A stretch of DNA of 12,636 bases from an uncultured Kiritimatiellota bacterium (GTDB lineage Bacteria > Verrucomicrobiota > Kiritimatiellia > RFP12 > UBA1067): assembly GCA_934675625.1 (NCBI GenBank), contig CAKURH010000103.1, positions 1 through 12,636 of the forward strand. Reading direction: 5' to 3'. The translations under genes were made by a program, and so were the position numbers. Positions 1-6,189 of the stretch are shown here, in pieces. The first letter of the stretch is position 1; the number at the start of each line of letters is the position of its first letter. The notes beneath the pieces were generated by a model. It saw only the letters and a list, made by a program, of their open reading frames with translations. It was not told where the DNA came from and ran no database searches.

Positions 1-1
1 G

Positions 2-490
2 CTTGGCCCGAATCCCGTGCCGAAGGAACACGTCGCGGCGCTTCGTGCGTTCATCAAGAAGATGGAGGCGACCGTCGCGCTGCCCGGCGCGCCGCTCGAC
101 GTGCTGCCCGATCCCGTGCGGCGCGAGACGCGCCTCGTCTACCGCGCGGCGCCGCCGACGGGCGAGCCGGCGTTCGCCGGAATCGCCGCGGCGGATCTCT
201 ACTTCCGCACGGCGCACGACCTGCCGGTCTATGCGGGCGCGCCGGACTGGTTCGCGGCGGCAACGCCCGCGATCATGGGACGCCTCGGGAACTGCATCCT
301 GATGCCGCCCGCGCCCGAAAGCGTGGACGGGCTCTGGAACGGCGAGAAGCTCTCGCGCGTCTGGTCGTCGATCCTGACCGAGCTCAACGTCGGCCTGGCG
401 GAAGAATCCCGTCTCTTCACGCCCGGGAAGGTCGCGCCCTACGCGGTGAAGCCCGACCCCTACGACGGCGACGCCTTCCACAACTGGTAA
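2..490 (+). CDS. C-terminal part of an unrecognised protein (5' end outside the window)
   Basis: An open frame runs in from the left edge and ends at TAA 488-490, giving about 162 residues with no stop. The GC-rich third-position pattern is typical of real coding sequence here. An internal ATG at 17 has no ribosome binding site, so the frame is read as the tail of a longer gene. Visible features are a helix-like stretch near the start (VAALRAFIKKMEA), a proline-rich middle, and a C-terminal part with 'LMPPAPESVDGLWNGEKLS' and a final 'DGDAFHNW'. There is no signal peptide, membrane segment or catalytic motif that I recognise, and I cannot assign a family. The glycosidase-rich neighbourhood would fit an enzyme of carbohydrate metabolism, but that is context only. 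The next gene downstream is 286 nt away and has its own promoter, so it is not in an operon with this one. Confidence 0.7.
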   Translation, partial: LGPNPVPKEHVAALRAFIKKMEATVALPGAPLDVLPDPVRRETRLVYRAAPPTGEPAFAGIAAADLYFRTAHDLPVYAGAPDWFAAATPAIMGRLGNCILMPPAPESVDGLWNGEKLSRVWSSILTELNVGLAEESRLFTPGKVAPYAVKPDPYDGDAFHNW

Positions 491-544
491 AGGGGGGCCC
501 CCACAATCTTCAGCCATGAATGGATTGATGGGGAGAGGATTGGT

Positions 545-605
545 GGGGACAGGCCCCCGATTGGCGGGGTCTGTCCCCAATGTGCTGGGGCCTGTCCCCA
601 ATCCC
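545..605. repeat. Palindromic C repeat, copy 1 (REP-like)
   Basis: GGGGACAGGCCCC at 545-557 has a perfect inverted partner, GGGGCCTGTCCCC, at 587-599. A third, near-identical half site, GGGGTCTGTCCCC, lies between them at 566-578. The transcript or single strand could therefore form alternative hairpins. The same 61-nt unit returns at 2479-2539 with 5 differences. Just upstream, ATTGATGGGG (524-533) and ATTGGTGGGG (539-548) resemble ATTGGCGGGG (560-569) inside the unit. It resembles bacterial REP elements; no RAYT transposase is present in the window. Confidence 0.85.
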
Positions 606-655
606 GTGCATCAAAAACATCAAAGGATCGGCTGTTTTGGTGAAATATTGTATGT

Positions 656-681
656 TGAGAATTGAATGCTGAAAATTCTCA
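656..681. repeat. Small inverted repeat upstream of ATPase 1
   Basis: TGAGAATT (656-663) and AATTCTCA (674-681) form perfect 8-bp arms around a 10-nt loop, just upstream of the ATPase 1 promoter. Its right part lies within a 13-mer, GAAAATTCTCATG (671-683), that recurs at 4227-4239 upstream of the GH50-like gene. It could be a protein binding site or a leftover of a repeat; its function is unknown. Confidence 0.45.
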
Positions 682-694
682 TGGCGATTGCCCC

Positions 695-724
695 TTGTTG
701 TGCGCGCTGTGACTATGGTATAAT
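695..724 (+). promoter_or_regulatory. Promoter of ATPase 1 (extended -10)
   Basis: A perfect -10 hexamer TATAAT (719-724) is preceded by TGG, giving the extended -10 TGGTATAAT. A weak -35, TTGTTG (695-700), lies 18 nt upstream. The predicted start of transcription is about 731, inside the palindrome at 726-761. Confidence 0.7.
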
Positions 725-725
725 G

Positions 726-761
726 TTTACAACTTGTGCGGTAAAGCACAGAAGTTGTAAA
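726..761. promoter_or_regulatory. Operator-like palindrome or 5'-UTR hairpin at the ATPase 1 start
   Basis: TTTACAACTT (726-735) is the exact reverse complement of AAGTTGTAAA (752-761). The symmetry continues inward as GTGC (736-739) against GCAC (746-749), with a 2-nt bulge and a GGTAAA loop. The element begins right after the -10, covers the predicted transcription start, and ends just before the AGGAGG ribosome binding site (766-771). A bound repressor would block RNA polymerase here, and the RNA form could affect translation. No counterpart is seen before ATPase 2. Confidence 0.6.
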
Positions 762-776
762 TGTGAGGAGGTCGGA

Positions 777-2063
777 ATGATTCGGCGTGACGCATACTTG
801 AAAGAGTTGGTTGCTTCGATGTGGAATGGCCAGGTGAAGGTTGTCACCGGCATTCGACGTTGTGGAAAGTCTTATCTTCTGGATAAGATCTTCCGGGGGC
901 ATTTGTACGGGCAGGGCGTTCGCGACGAGGACATCATTTCAATCGACCTTGACCAGATTCGATTTGCAAACGAGCGAAATCCCTTGAGATTGGCGGAGTA
1001 CGTCCGGGAAAAGGTCGTGGAGAAGAGTCGCAAATACTATCTCTTCATTGACGAAATCCAGCGGTGCGAACCTGTCCCGAACCCGTCGTTGCCAGAGGGC
1101 GCCCTGATTACGTTCTACGATGTCCTGAACGAGTTTCGGGTTTACGAGAATCTTGACGTCTATGTGACGGGCTCGAACTCGAAGATGCTGTCGACGGACA
1201 TCTTGACGGAATTCCGAGGCCGTGGCGATGAAATTCGTGTCCATCCGCTTTCCTTCTCGGAATATGTCGCTGCGACAGAAAGGGATGGGCGGGACGTCCT
1301 TGAAGACTATCTTGCCTTTGGCGGAATGCCGCATGCCGCGCTTCTTGGCTCGGACGAGGCGAAGATGAAGTATCTGAAGGGGCTTTTTGCGGAGGTGTAT
1401 CTCAAGGACATCATTGAGCGCAAGCGCGTGGTGCGAGGCGAAGTCCTGGACGCAACGCTGGACTTGCTTTCGTCCGCCATTGGGTCGCTGACGAACCCGA
1501 ACAACATTGCGAATGTGCTGACGACCCGACTGGGTGTCGCGACCAATACGAATACGGTTCGCACGTACGTTGAGTATCTGAAGGATGCGTTCCTCTTCAG
1601 TGAGGCCAAGCGGTTTGACGTGCGCGGCAAGGCCTACTTCGACTATCCGAACAAGTATTACTGCGAAGATGTCGGTTTGCGGAACGCGAGAACCGGATTC
1701 CGCGAGATGGATCGTCCGCATCTGATGGAGAACGTCATTTACAACGAGCTTGTGAGGCGAGGGTTTTCGGTTGACGTCGGTGTCGTTTCCTCGTGGGAGA
1801 AGAACGCGAAGGGGAGTTCGGTCAGGACATCGCGAGAGATCGACTTTGTCGTCAACAAGGGGGCTGAGCGGGTTTACGTCCAAAGTGCGTATCGCATGGA
1901 GAGCGACGAGAAGATGGCGCAGGAACTCCGGCCGTTTTTCCTGACGGGCGATGCGTTTCGCCGGATTGTCATTCGCGGCGACATCGGTCGCCGTTCGTTT
2001 GACCAGAACGGCGTTCTCCACATTGCGCTGGTCGATTTCCTTTTGGACGAGACGGTGGTGTAA
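777..2063 (+). CDS. AAA ATPase, DUF4143 type (ATPase 1)
   Basis: A 428-residue predicted cytoplasmic protein of the AAA_14/DUF4143 ATPase group (COG1373-like), whose biological role is poorly known. Walker A GIRRCGKS is at residues 25-32, the Walker B strand with Asp-Glu (YLFIDEIQ) at about 88-95, and a sensor-like VTGSNSKML at about 130-138. The DUF4143 C-terminal half has 'ENVIYNELVRRG', then 'REIDFVV' and 'VYVQSAYRM', a PD-(D/E)xK-like layout in which the usual lysine is missing, so nuclease activity is unlikely. The ATG at 777 is chosen over an upstream in-frame ATG at 666 because AGGAGG (766-771) sits 5 nt before it and the promoter lies between the two. The length is normal for the family. 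The gene stands alone, is less GC-rich than the glycosidase genes, and is paralogous to the ATPase at 2720-3928. Family assignment is firm; function is open. Confidence 0.93.
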   Translation: MIRRDAYLKELVASMWNGQVKVVTGIRRCGKSYLLDKIFRGHLYGQGVRDEDIISIDLDQIRFANERNPLRLAEYVREKVVEKSRKYYLFIDEIQRCEPVPNPSLPEGALITFYDVLNEFRVYENLDVYVTGSNSKMLSTDILTEFRGRGDEIRVHPLSFSEYVAATERDGRDVLEDYLAFGGMPHAALLGSDEAKMKYLKGLFAEVYLKDIIERKRVVRGEVLDATLDLLSSAIGSLTNPNNIANVLTTRLGVATNTNTVRTYVEYLKDAFLFSEAKRFDVRGKAYFDYPNKYYCEDVGLRNARTGFREMDRPHLMENVIYNELVRRGFSVDVGVVSSWEKNAKGSSVRTSREIDFVVNKGAERVYVQSAYRMESDEKMAQELRPFFLTGDAFRRIVIRGDIGRRSFDQNGVLHIALVDFLLDETVV

Positions 2064-2090
2064 AATACGTATGCCAGATGTGCGATTCGC

Positions 2091-2258
2091 ATGGTGACAG
2101 GCCTCGGTTCAGAACCGCCGCGCGCGCAGAGAGTTGCGAACGCGCTGCTCGGCGTGATGGTCGGGGTAGTGCCCCTGTGCGGCCTGTCCGGCGCGGCGGT
2201 GCCGCCGCTTCAAGACGGGAGATGTCTCACACGGAGAGACGGAGCCACGGAGAAATGA
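2091..2258 (+). pseudogene. Orphan signal-peptide-like N-terminal fragment running into the A repeat
   Basis: An ATG frame of 55 codons starts 27 nt after ATPase 1 and ends in TGA inside the A/B repeat. The first 43 residues look like an exported-protein leader: a short charged stretch (PPRAQRVANA), a hydrophobic core (LLGVMVGVVPLCGL) and small residues (SGAAV). The base composition is GC-rich like the glycosidase genes and unlike the flanking ATPases. From about nt 2214 the frame is repeat sequence and no longer looks coding. No clear ribosome binding site precedes it. It may be the remnant of a secreted-protein gene cut off where the repeat begins, or a chance frame. Confidence 0.35.
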
Positions 2259-2454
2259 TCGCTGTCTCGCCCGGCTGCCTCAACGCTGATTGCATGCAGG
2301 AACTCCGTGCCTCCGTCACTCCGTGTGAGATTTCCTCGCTTGAAAGGTTTCATGTGTGTAGCGAGTGTCTGACCCCAGTGGTAGGGTTCGAGTGGTAGAG
2401 TTGGCGTTGAAAATTGGCGGCGGCTCCTGCCGGTCGGACAGCCGCATTCCGTGT
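2214..2454. repeat. A/B repeat, copy 1
   Basis: The first 175 nt (2214-2388) align without gaps to 3993-4167 with 8 differences, about 95% identity. After a short indel region both copies resume with a common end that reads CGGTCGGACAGCCGCAT. Part A contains an inverted repeat with 28-nt arms (2225-2252 and 2303-2330, two mismatches, 50-nt loop) built from repeated CGGAG words. Part B ends in a smaller hairpin, GCGGCT (2420-2425) with AGCCGC (2440-2445). No transposase frame is present inside, so the element resembles a non-autonomous MITE or an intergenic repeat family. Confidence 0.9.
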
Positions 2455-2478
2455 CGTTCGAGGCGCGGTTCGGGTTCT

Positions 2479-2539
2479 GGGGACAGGCCCCCGATTGGTA
2501 GGGTCTGTCCCCAATGCGCTGGGGGCTGTCCGCAATCCC
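2479..2539. repeat. Palindromic C repeat, copy 2
   Basis: It differs from 545-605 at 5 of 61 positions. The left arm GGGGACAGGCCCC (2479-2491) is intact. The third half site is altered (GGGGGCTGTCCGC, 2521-2533), so the outer palindrome is weaker than in copy 1. It lies 24 nt after the A/B repeat and about 180 nt before ATPase 2. Confidence 0.85.
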
Positions 2540-2662
2540 CCAATTCTGCAAAAGCGCGCAAGACGCAGGAATATCCGAGCAACAACCCAAAAGCTCGCGA
2601 AAGCGGACTTCGCGGCCCAAGAATAAAATTATCGTATGGCGAAATAATTTATATATGCCCGC

Positions 2663-2692
2663 TTGAAATTTCGGCATGGAGAATGGTATAAT
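2663..2692 (+). promoter_or_regulatory. Promoter of ATPase 2 (extended -10)
   Basis: -35 TTGAAA (2663-2668), an 18-nt spacer, and -10 TATAAT (2687-2692) preceded by TGG. The extended -10 TGGTATAAT is identical to that of ATPase 1. The sequence upstream (about 2622-2656) is AT-rich, with AAATTAT (2626-2632) and ATAATTT (2644-2650) as inverted arms, and may act as an UP element. Confidence 0.72.
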
Positions 2693-2719
2693 TCGCGCCA
2701 ACAGCGACAAGGAGGCGTT

Positions 2720-3928
2720 ATGCAGATTGACAGACCAAGATATGTAGATGAAATCTCAAGATATGTAGACAAGAAGATCATAAAAGTTCTGACAGGCATT
2801 CGCCGCTGTGGGAAGTCTCGCCTTTTGGAAATGACGCGGAAGTTGATTTTGTCGCGCGGCGTTCCCCCTGAACGGATTATTGCCGCGAACTTTGAATCAA
2901 AGGTCGATCCATCCGTCAAAAGCGTCGATGCCATGTTTGAGCGTGTGCGGAATGCGTCAGAATCATGCCACGGAGAGAAGCTTTACCTGTTCTTTGATGA
3001 AGTTCAGGAACTGGATGGCTGGGAAAGGCTTGTCAATTCGCTGGATGTTGACTATTCGGTTGATTTGTATCTGACGGGCTCCAATGCCAATCTCCTCTCG
3101 TCGGAGCTCTCGACCTACCTCGCGGGACGCTATGTCGAAATTCACGTCTACCCGTTTTCATTCGCCGAAGTCTGGCCGAGCCTTTCGCATGATGGCTTTG
3201 ACGAACGCGCGGGATTTCGTGAGTACATTCGACGCGGCGGCATGCCGTTCATCTATGATGCGGGCATTTCAGGCGAGGTTGCGAACGCCTATCTTGAAGA
3301 CCTGTTCAACTCGATTGTGCTGAAGGACATTGCGCATCGGCACAAGGTTCGTGACATTGACTTGCTCGGTCGGATGCTATCCTATTTCCTCTCGGAGGTC
3401 GCGCATGCGTTCTCGCCTGCGAGTCTCGTCCGTTACCTGAAACATGACAGGCGAAGCTGTGGGCTTGAGACGATTTACAACTATGCCGAGTTTGCGGAAG
3501 AAGCGTGTTTCATCTGTCGGCTGAAACGTTATGACCTCCAGGGCAAGGAGCTTCTCTCGACGCAGGAGAAGATCTACTTGACGGATCACGGCTTTCGAGA
3601 AGCGCTGCTTGGCGCGAACGAGCGTCATGTGGATCGAATCCTTGAGAATATCGTGGCCATGGAACTGATTCGGCGCGGTTGGCGTGTCGAAGTCGGAAAG
3701 CTTCGGGATCTGGAAATCGACTTTGTCGCCTCGCGTGGGAGCGAACGGCAGTATGTCCAAGTCACCTATCTCATGGCAGACGAGGCTACGCGCGAAAGGG
3801 AGTTTCGTCCGTTGAGGGGCATCTCGGGAGACAACTATCCTCGGCTTGTCCTGTCGCTTGACGAGATCGACTTCAGCGACGCGGGCATTCGCCATCAGTC
3901 GATCATCGACTGGTGCCTCGGTCGCTGA
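2720..3928 (+). CDS. AAA ATPase, DUF4143 type (ATPase 2)
   Basis: A 402-residue predicted cytoplasmic ATPase of the same AAA_14/DUF4143 group as the gene at 777-2063. Walker A GIRRCGKS is at residues 26-33, Walker B YLFFDEVQ at 89-96, sensor-like YLTGSNANLL at 117-126, and the family's 'GRYVEIHVYPFSFAE' signature at about 136-150. The C-terminal half carries 'LENIVAMELIRRG', 'EIDFVAS' and 'QYVQVTYLM'; as in ATPase 1, Gln and Thr stand where an active PD-(D/E)xK nuclease has Glu and Lys. The start at 2720 follows AAGGAGG (2709-2715) by 4 nt; an in-frame ATG at 2663 falls inside the promoter and is rejected. It lacks the roughly 20-residue insertion after Walker B seen in ATPase 1. Its promoter and flanking repeats make it a self-contained unit. 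Molecular function is inferred from the family only. Confidence 0.93.
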   Translation: MQIDRPRYVDEISRYVDKKIIKVLTGIRRCGKSRLLEMTRKLILSRGVPPERIIAANFESKVDPSVKSVDAMFERVRNASESCHGEKLYLFFDEVQELDGWERLVNSLDVDYSVDLYLTGSNANLLSSELSTYLAGRYVEIHVYPFSFAEVWPSLSHDGFDERAGFREYIRRGGMPFIYDAGISGEVANAYLEDLFNSIVLKDIAHRHKVRDIDLLGRMLSYFLSEVAHAFSPASLVRYLKHDRRSCGLETIYNYAEFAEEACFICRLKRYDLQGKELLSTQEKIYLTDHGFREALLGANERHVDRILENIVAMELIRRGWRVEVGKLRDLEIDFVASRGSERQYVQVTYLMADEATREREFRPLRGISGDNYPRLVLSLDEIDFSDAGIRHQSIIDWCLGR

Positions 3929-3992
3929 AAGACGGAATGCGAAAGTTGTCCGACGCGACGTCATGGGAATCTAAAGTGCAACGCTCCTTGCA

Positions 3993-4217
3993 GACGGGAG
4001 ATGTCTCACACGGAGTGACGGAGCCACGGAGAAATGATCGCTGTCTCGTCCGTCTGCCTCAATGCTGATTGCGTGCAGGAACTCCGTGCCTCCGTCACTC
4101 CGTGTGAGATTTCTTCGCTTGAAAGGCTTCATGTGTGTAGCGAGTGTCTGACCCCAGTGGCAGGGTTGGCGGTGGTAATGGGCGGCTGCTCCTGACGGTC
4201 GGACAGCCGCATCCTGT
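3993..4217. repeat. A/B repeat, copy 2
   Basis: Partner of 2214-2454. Here the long inverted repeat has 28-nt arms at 4004-4031 and 4082-4109 with a single mismatch. The B hairpin is GCGGCTG (4182-4188) with CAGCCGC (4204-4210). It begins 64 nt after the ATPase 2 stop. The rest of the gap 3929-4341 shows only a repeated 13-mer, GAAAATTCTCATG (4227-4239), and a possible promoter; no gene is supported there. Confidence 0.9.
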
Positions 4218-4326
4218 TTGAAAGCGGAAAATTCTCATGTGACTCGGATGCGTCGTTCAGGTCGGCTTTGCCTTGAATGTACGAAAGTCTTGCCGAGAAC
4301 GATCTCCTTTCTCGCGCAGAGTTTGA

Positions 4327-4332
4327 TACAAT
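4327..4332 (+). promoter_or_regulatory. Possible -10 element of the GH50-like gene
   Basis: TACAAT lies only 9 nt before the ATG at 4342, and no Shine-Dalgarno sequence lies between them. That spacing implies a leaderless or nearly leaderless mRNA. The two regulator genes at 9278 and 10513 have the same TACAAT at a similar short distance. No good -35 is visible here, so this is a weak call on its own. Confidence 0.35.
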
Positions 4333-4341
4333 ATCCGCGCT

Positions 4342-6189
4342 ATGAAAAGACAGGAGAAATCGCTTTTGAAGGTGATGGCGCTTGGAACGCTCGTCGTGCT
4401 CGGCGTCGGGCCCGTTTCCGCGAAAGAATGCGTCCTCTTCGACGCGGCAACGACACCGCGTGCGCGTGTCGCCGCGCAGGACGGCGCAACGCTCGATTGG
4501 AAGCCGGACTTCCTGACGGTGCGCACGAGCGCGTCGTCCGCCTATCCCGGCTTCACGGTCGAAGGGCCGTGGAACTTGTCCGCCTACGGCGAAATCGCCG
4601 TCGAATTCGTCGGGGGCGCGCAGGAGAGCCGCTGCACGGTGCGGCTCTTGAACCCCGGCGGTCGGCCCGACGGCAAGGGGTGCTTCATCACGAAGTTCAC
4701 GGTGAAGCCGTGGCGGGCGCAGACGCGTTCGCAGGTCATTCCGCCCGAACGGCCCAGTTGGCGCGGCATCCTGGCCGGACTCAAGGGCATTCGCACGTGG
4801 GCACTGCCCTACCTTCTCTGGAATACGAATACGGCGGACGTCGCCCTGTGGAATCATGAGGACGTACCGGTTGCGACGCTGGATCGCCGGAACGTCGCAC
4901 AGGTCGCGGTCTACGTGAATACGCCGAGCTCGGCGATCACGCCGCTCGACGGTCGCGAAAAGTGGTTTGCCCGCCTGCCCGAACTCGGCTCGCCCGAAGC
5001 CCTCTTCTACACGACGCAGGACGAACTCCTCGCCCCCTACTACGGACGTCACGGCTTCACGCGCACCTACGACTTCTCGGCGCAGAACATCCGCCGCAAA
5101 TACGGGGCGGACTGGTTCGCGACATGGGCCGACATCGCCCACCGCCGTCTGCGCAGCTGGGGCTGCAACACGATTGCAAACTCGTCCGACCGCTGCATCT
5201 GCCTGATGGATCGCACGCCTTACACGGAACGCTTCGAGGTCCACTCGAAGCCGCTCGCCGGTCACACGGGCGGCTGGTGGGACTTCGCCGATCCGTTCGA
5301 CCCGTCCTTCCGCGCCGAGGCGCGGCGGCAGACGACCGAAGTCTTCAAGCGTGAGTTTGCCGACCCGTGGTGTCTCGGCTTCTTCGTGGACAACGAACAG
5401 CACTGGGGCGAGCCGCACACGCTCGGCGTTTCCACGCTGAAGTCGCCCGCCGACCAGGCGGCGAAGCGCGTCCTGTGCGACCGGCTGAAGGCGAAGTATG
5501 AGACGGTGGCCGCGCTGAACGCGGCGTGGCGGACGGTCTACGCCGACTGGGACGGCTTTCTCGCCGAGACGGTGCCGCCCACGGATCTCGCGGGGGCGAA
5601 AGCCGATCTCGCGGCATTTGCGATGGAACTGGCGGAGACCTACTACCGCGTCATCAAGGAGGAGATCAAGCGCGCCAACCCCGGCAAACTCTATCTCGGC
5701 TGCCGCTATGCTGGCGTGCCGAAGGACTTCGTCGTGCGCGCGGCGGCGCAGCACTGCGACGTCATCAGCTACAACATCTACACGAAGAATCCGTGCTGGT
5801 TCAAGCTGCCCGAAGGGGTGGACAAGCCGGTGCTGATCGGCGAATTCCATTTCGGCGCGCTTGACCGGGGGCCGTTCTGTCCGGGGCTGATTCTCCTGAA
5901 GGATCAGAAGGAGCGTGCCAAGGTCTACGGCGAATACGTGCGCGGCGCGCTCGCGCATCCGAATCTCGTCGGTGTGCACTGGCACCAGTTCTCCGACCAG
6001 GCGACGTCGGGACGCTTCGACGGCGAGAACATGCAGGTCGGCTGGACAGACGTCCGCTCCGAACGCTCTTCTGGGGGCTCACGCATGAGCATGCGGCGGG
6101 CAAGCTTGCCTCGCTGCGCAAGCTGTCGAACGACTTCGAGATTGTCGCCATCGTCGATGACCGCGCCCGCACCGCGCCACGTCATCTGA
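4342..6189 (+). CDS. GH50 beta-agarase-like secreted glycosidase, C-terminus truncated by fusion
   Basis: Residues 1-27 form a signal peptide (charged start, hydrophobic core, cleavage after VSA), so the enzyme is exported. A beta-rich N-terminal domain covers about 30-230, and a (beta/alpha)8 catalytic domain of the GH50 type starts at 'TYDFSAQNIRRKYG' (about 242-255). The acid/base candidate is E352 in FFVDNEQHWG and the nucleophile candidate is E501 in VLIGEFHFGALDRG. GH50 enzymes cleave beta-1,4 bonds in agarose-type galactans; the real substrate here is unknown. Homology stops at 'GRFDGENMQVGWTDV' (residue 571, nt 6054), where the family normally continues for one more short segment. The last 44 residues are out-of-frame translation of the next gene, rich in Ser and Arg. 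The start at 4342 is chosen for the signal peptide; a TTG at 4366 after AGGAG (4352-4356) is an alternative. Probably damaged, though both catalytic residues remain. Confidence 0.82.
   Translation: MKRQEKSLLKVMALGTLVVLGVGPVSAKECVLFDAATTPRARVAAQDGATLDWKPDFLTVRTSASSAYPGFTVEGPWNLSAYGEIAVEFVGGAQESRCTVRLLNPGGRPDGKGCFITKFTVKPWRAQTRSQVIPPERPSWRGILAGLKGIRTWALPYLLWNTNTADVALWNHEDVPVATLDRRNVAQVAVYVNTPSSAITPLDGREKWFARLPELGSPEALFYTTQDELLAPYYGRHGFTRTYDFSAQNIRRKYGADWFATWADIAHRRLRSWGCNTIANSSDRCICLMDRTPYTERFEVHSKPLAGHTGGWWDFADPFDPSFRAEARRQTTEVFKREFADPWCLGFFVDNEQHWGEPHTLGVSTLKSPADQAAKRVLCDRLKAKYETVAALNAAWRTVYADWDGFLAETVPPTDLAGAKADLAAFAMELAETYYRVIKEEIKRANPGKLYLGCRYAGVPKDFVVRAAAQHCDVISYNIYTKNPCWFKLPEGVDKPVLIGEFHFGALDRGPFCPGLILLKDQKERAKVYGEYVRGALAHPNLVGVHWHQFSDQATSGRFDGENMQVGWTDVRSERSSGGSRMSMRRASLPRCASCRTTSRLSPSSMTAPAPRHVI
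6050..6054 (+). other. Junction of the GH50-like gene and the oxidoreductase gene
   Basis: The GH50 frame is homologous up to the codons GAC GTC (6049-6054). The oxidoreductase reading, in the -1 frame relative to it, starts at CGT CCG (6051-6056) with 'RPLRTLFWGLTHEHAAGK'. The two coding ends meet or overlap by a few bases with no stop, start or ribosome binding site between them. This is what a deletion with short homology, or a mis-join in assembly, would leave. Confidence 0.7.

Noticed and set aside
492..502. GGGGGGCCCCC after the first stop codon as a terminator
   Set aside because: It has no loop and no following T-run, so a functional intrinsic terminator is unlikely.
939..2021. Long minus-strand open frame opposite ATPase 1
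   Set aside because: It mirrors a gene with clear Walker motifs, ribosome binding site and promoter; its protein is Arg/Val-rich without recognisable domains.
545..2539. CRISPR array
   Set aside because: The repeated units are only two, far apart, with genes between them and no spacers of regular length; no cas genes are seen.
2324..2710. Several short ORFs across the repeat region 2210-2710
   Set aside because: They are translations of repeat sequence (recurring RLSDRQE- and GDRP-like peptides) in conflicting frames, without ribosome binding sites.
777..3928. ATPase pair as a toxin-antitoxin or known defence operon
   Set aside because: Each gene is alone with its own promoter, and no small partner gene or nuclease/helicase partner is adjacent. 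The nuclease-like C-terminal motif lacks its lysine in both.
6049..6090. Programmed -1 frameshift joining GH50 and oxidoreductase
   Set aside because: No slippery heptamer is present at the join. The run of five G at 6073-6077 lies after the oxidoreductase homology has already begun in its own frame, so a shift or a sequencing slip there would not restore two complete genes.
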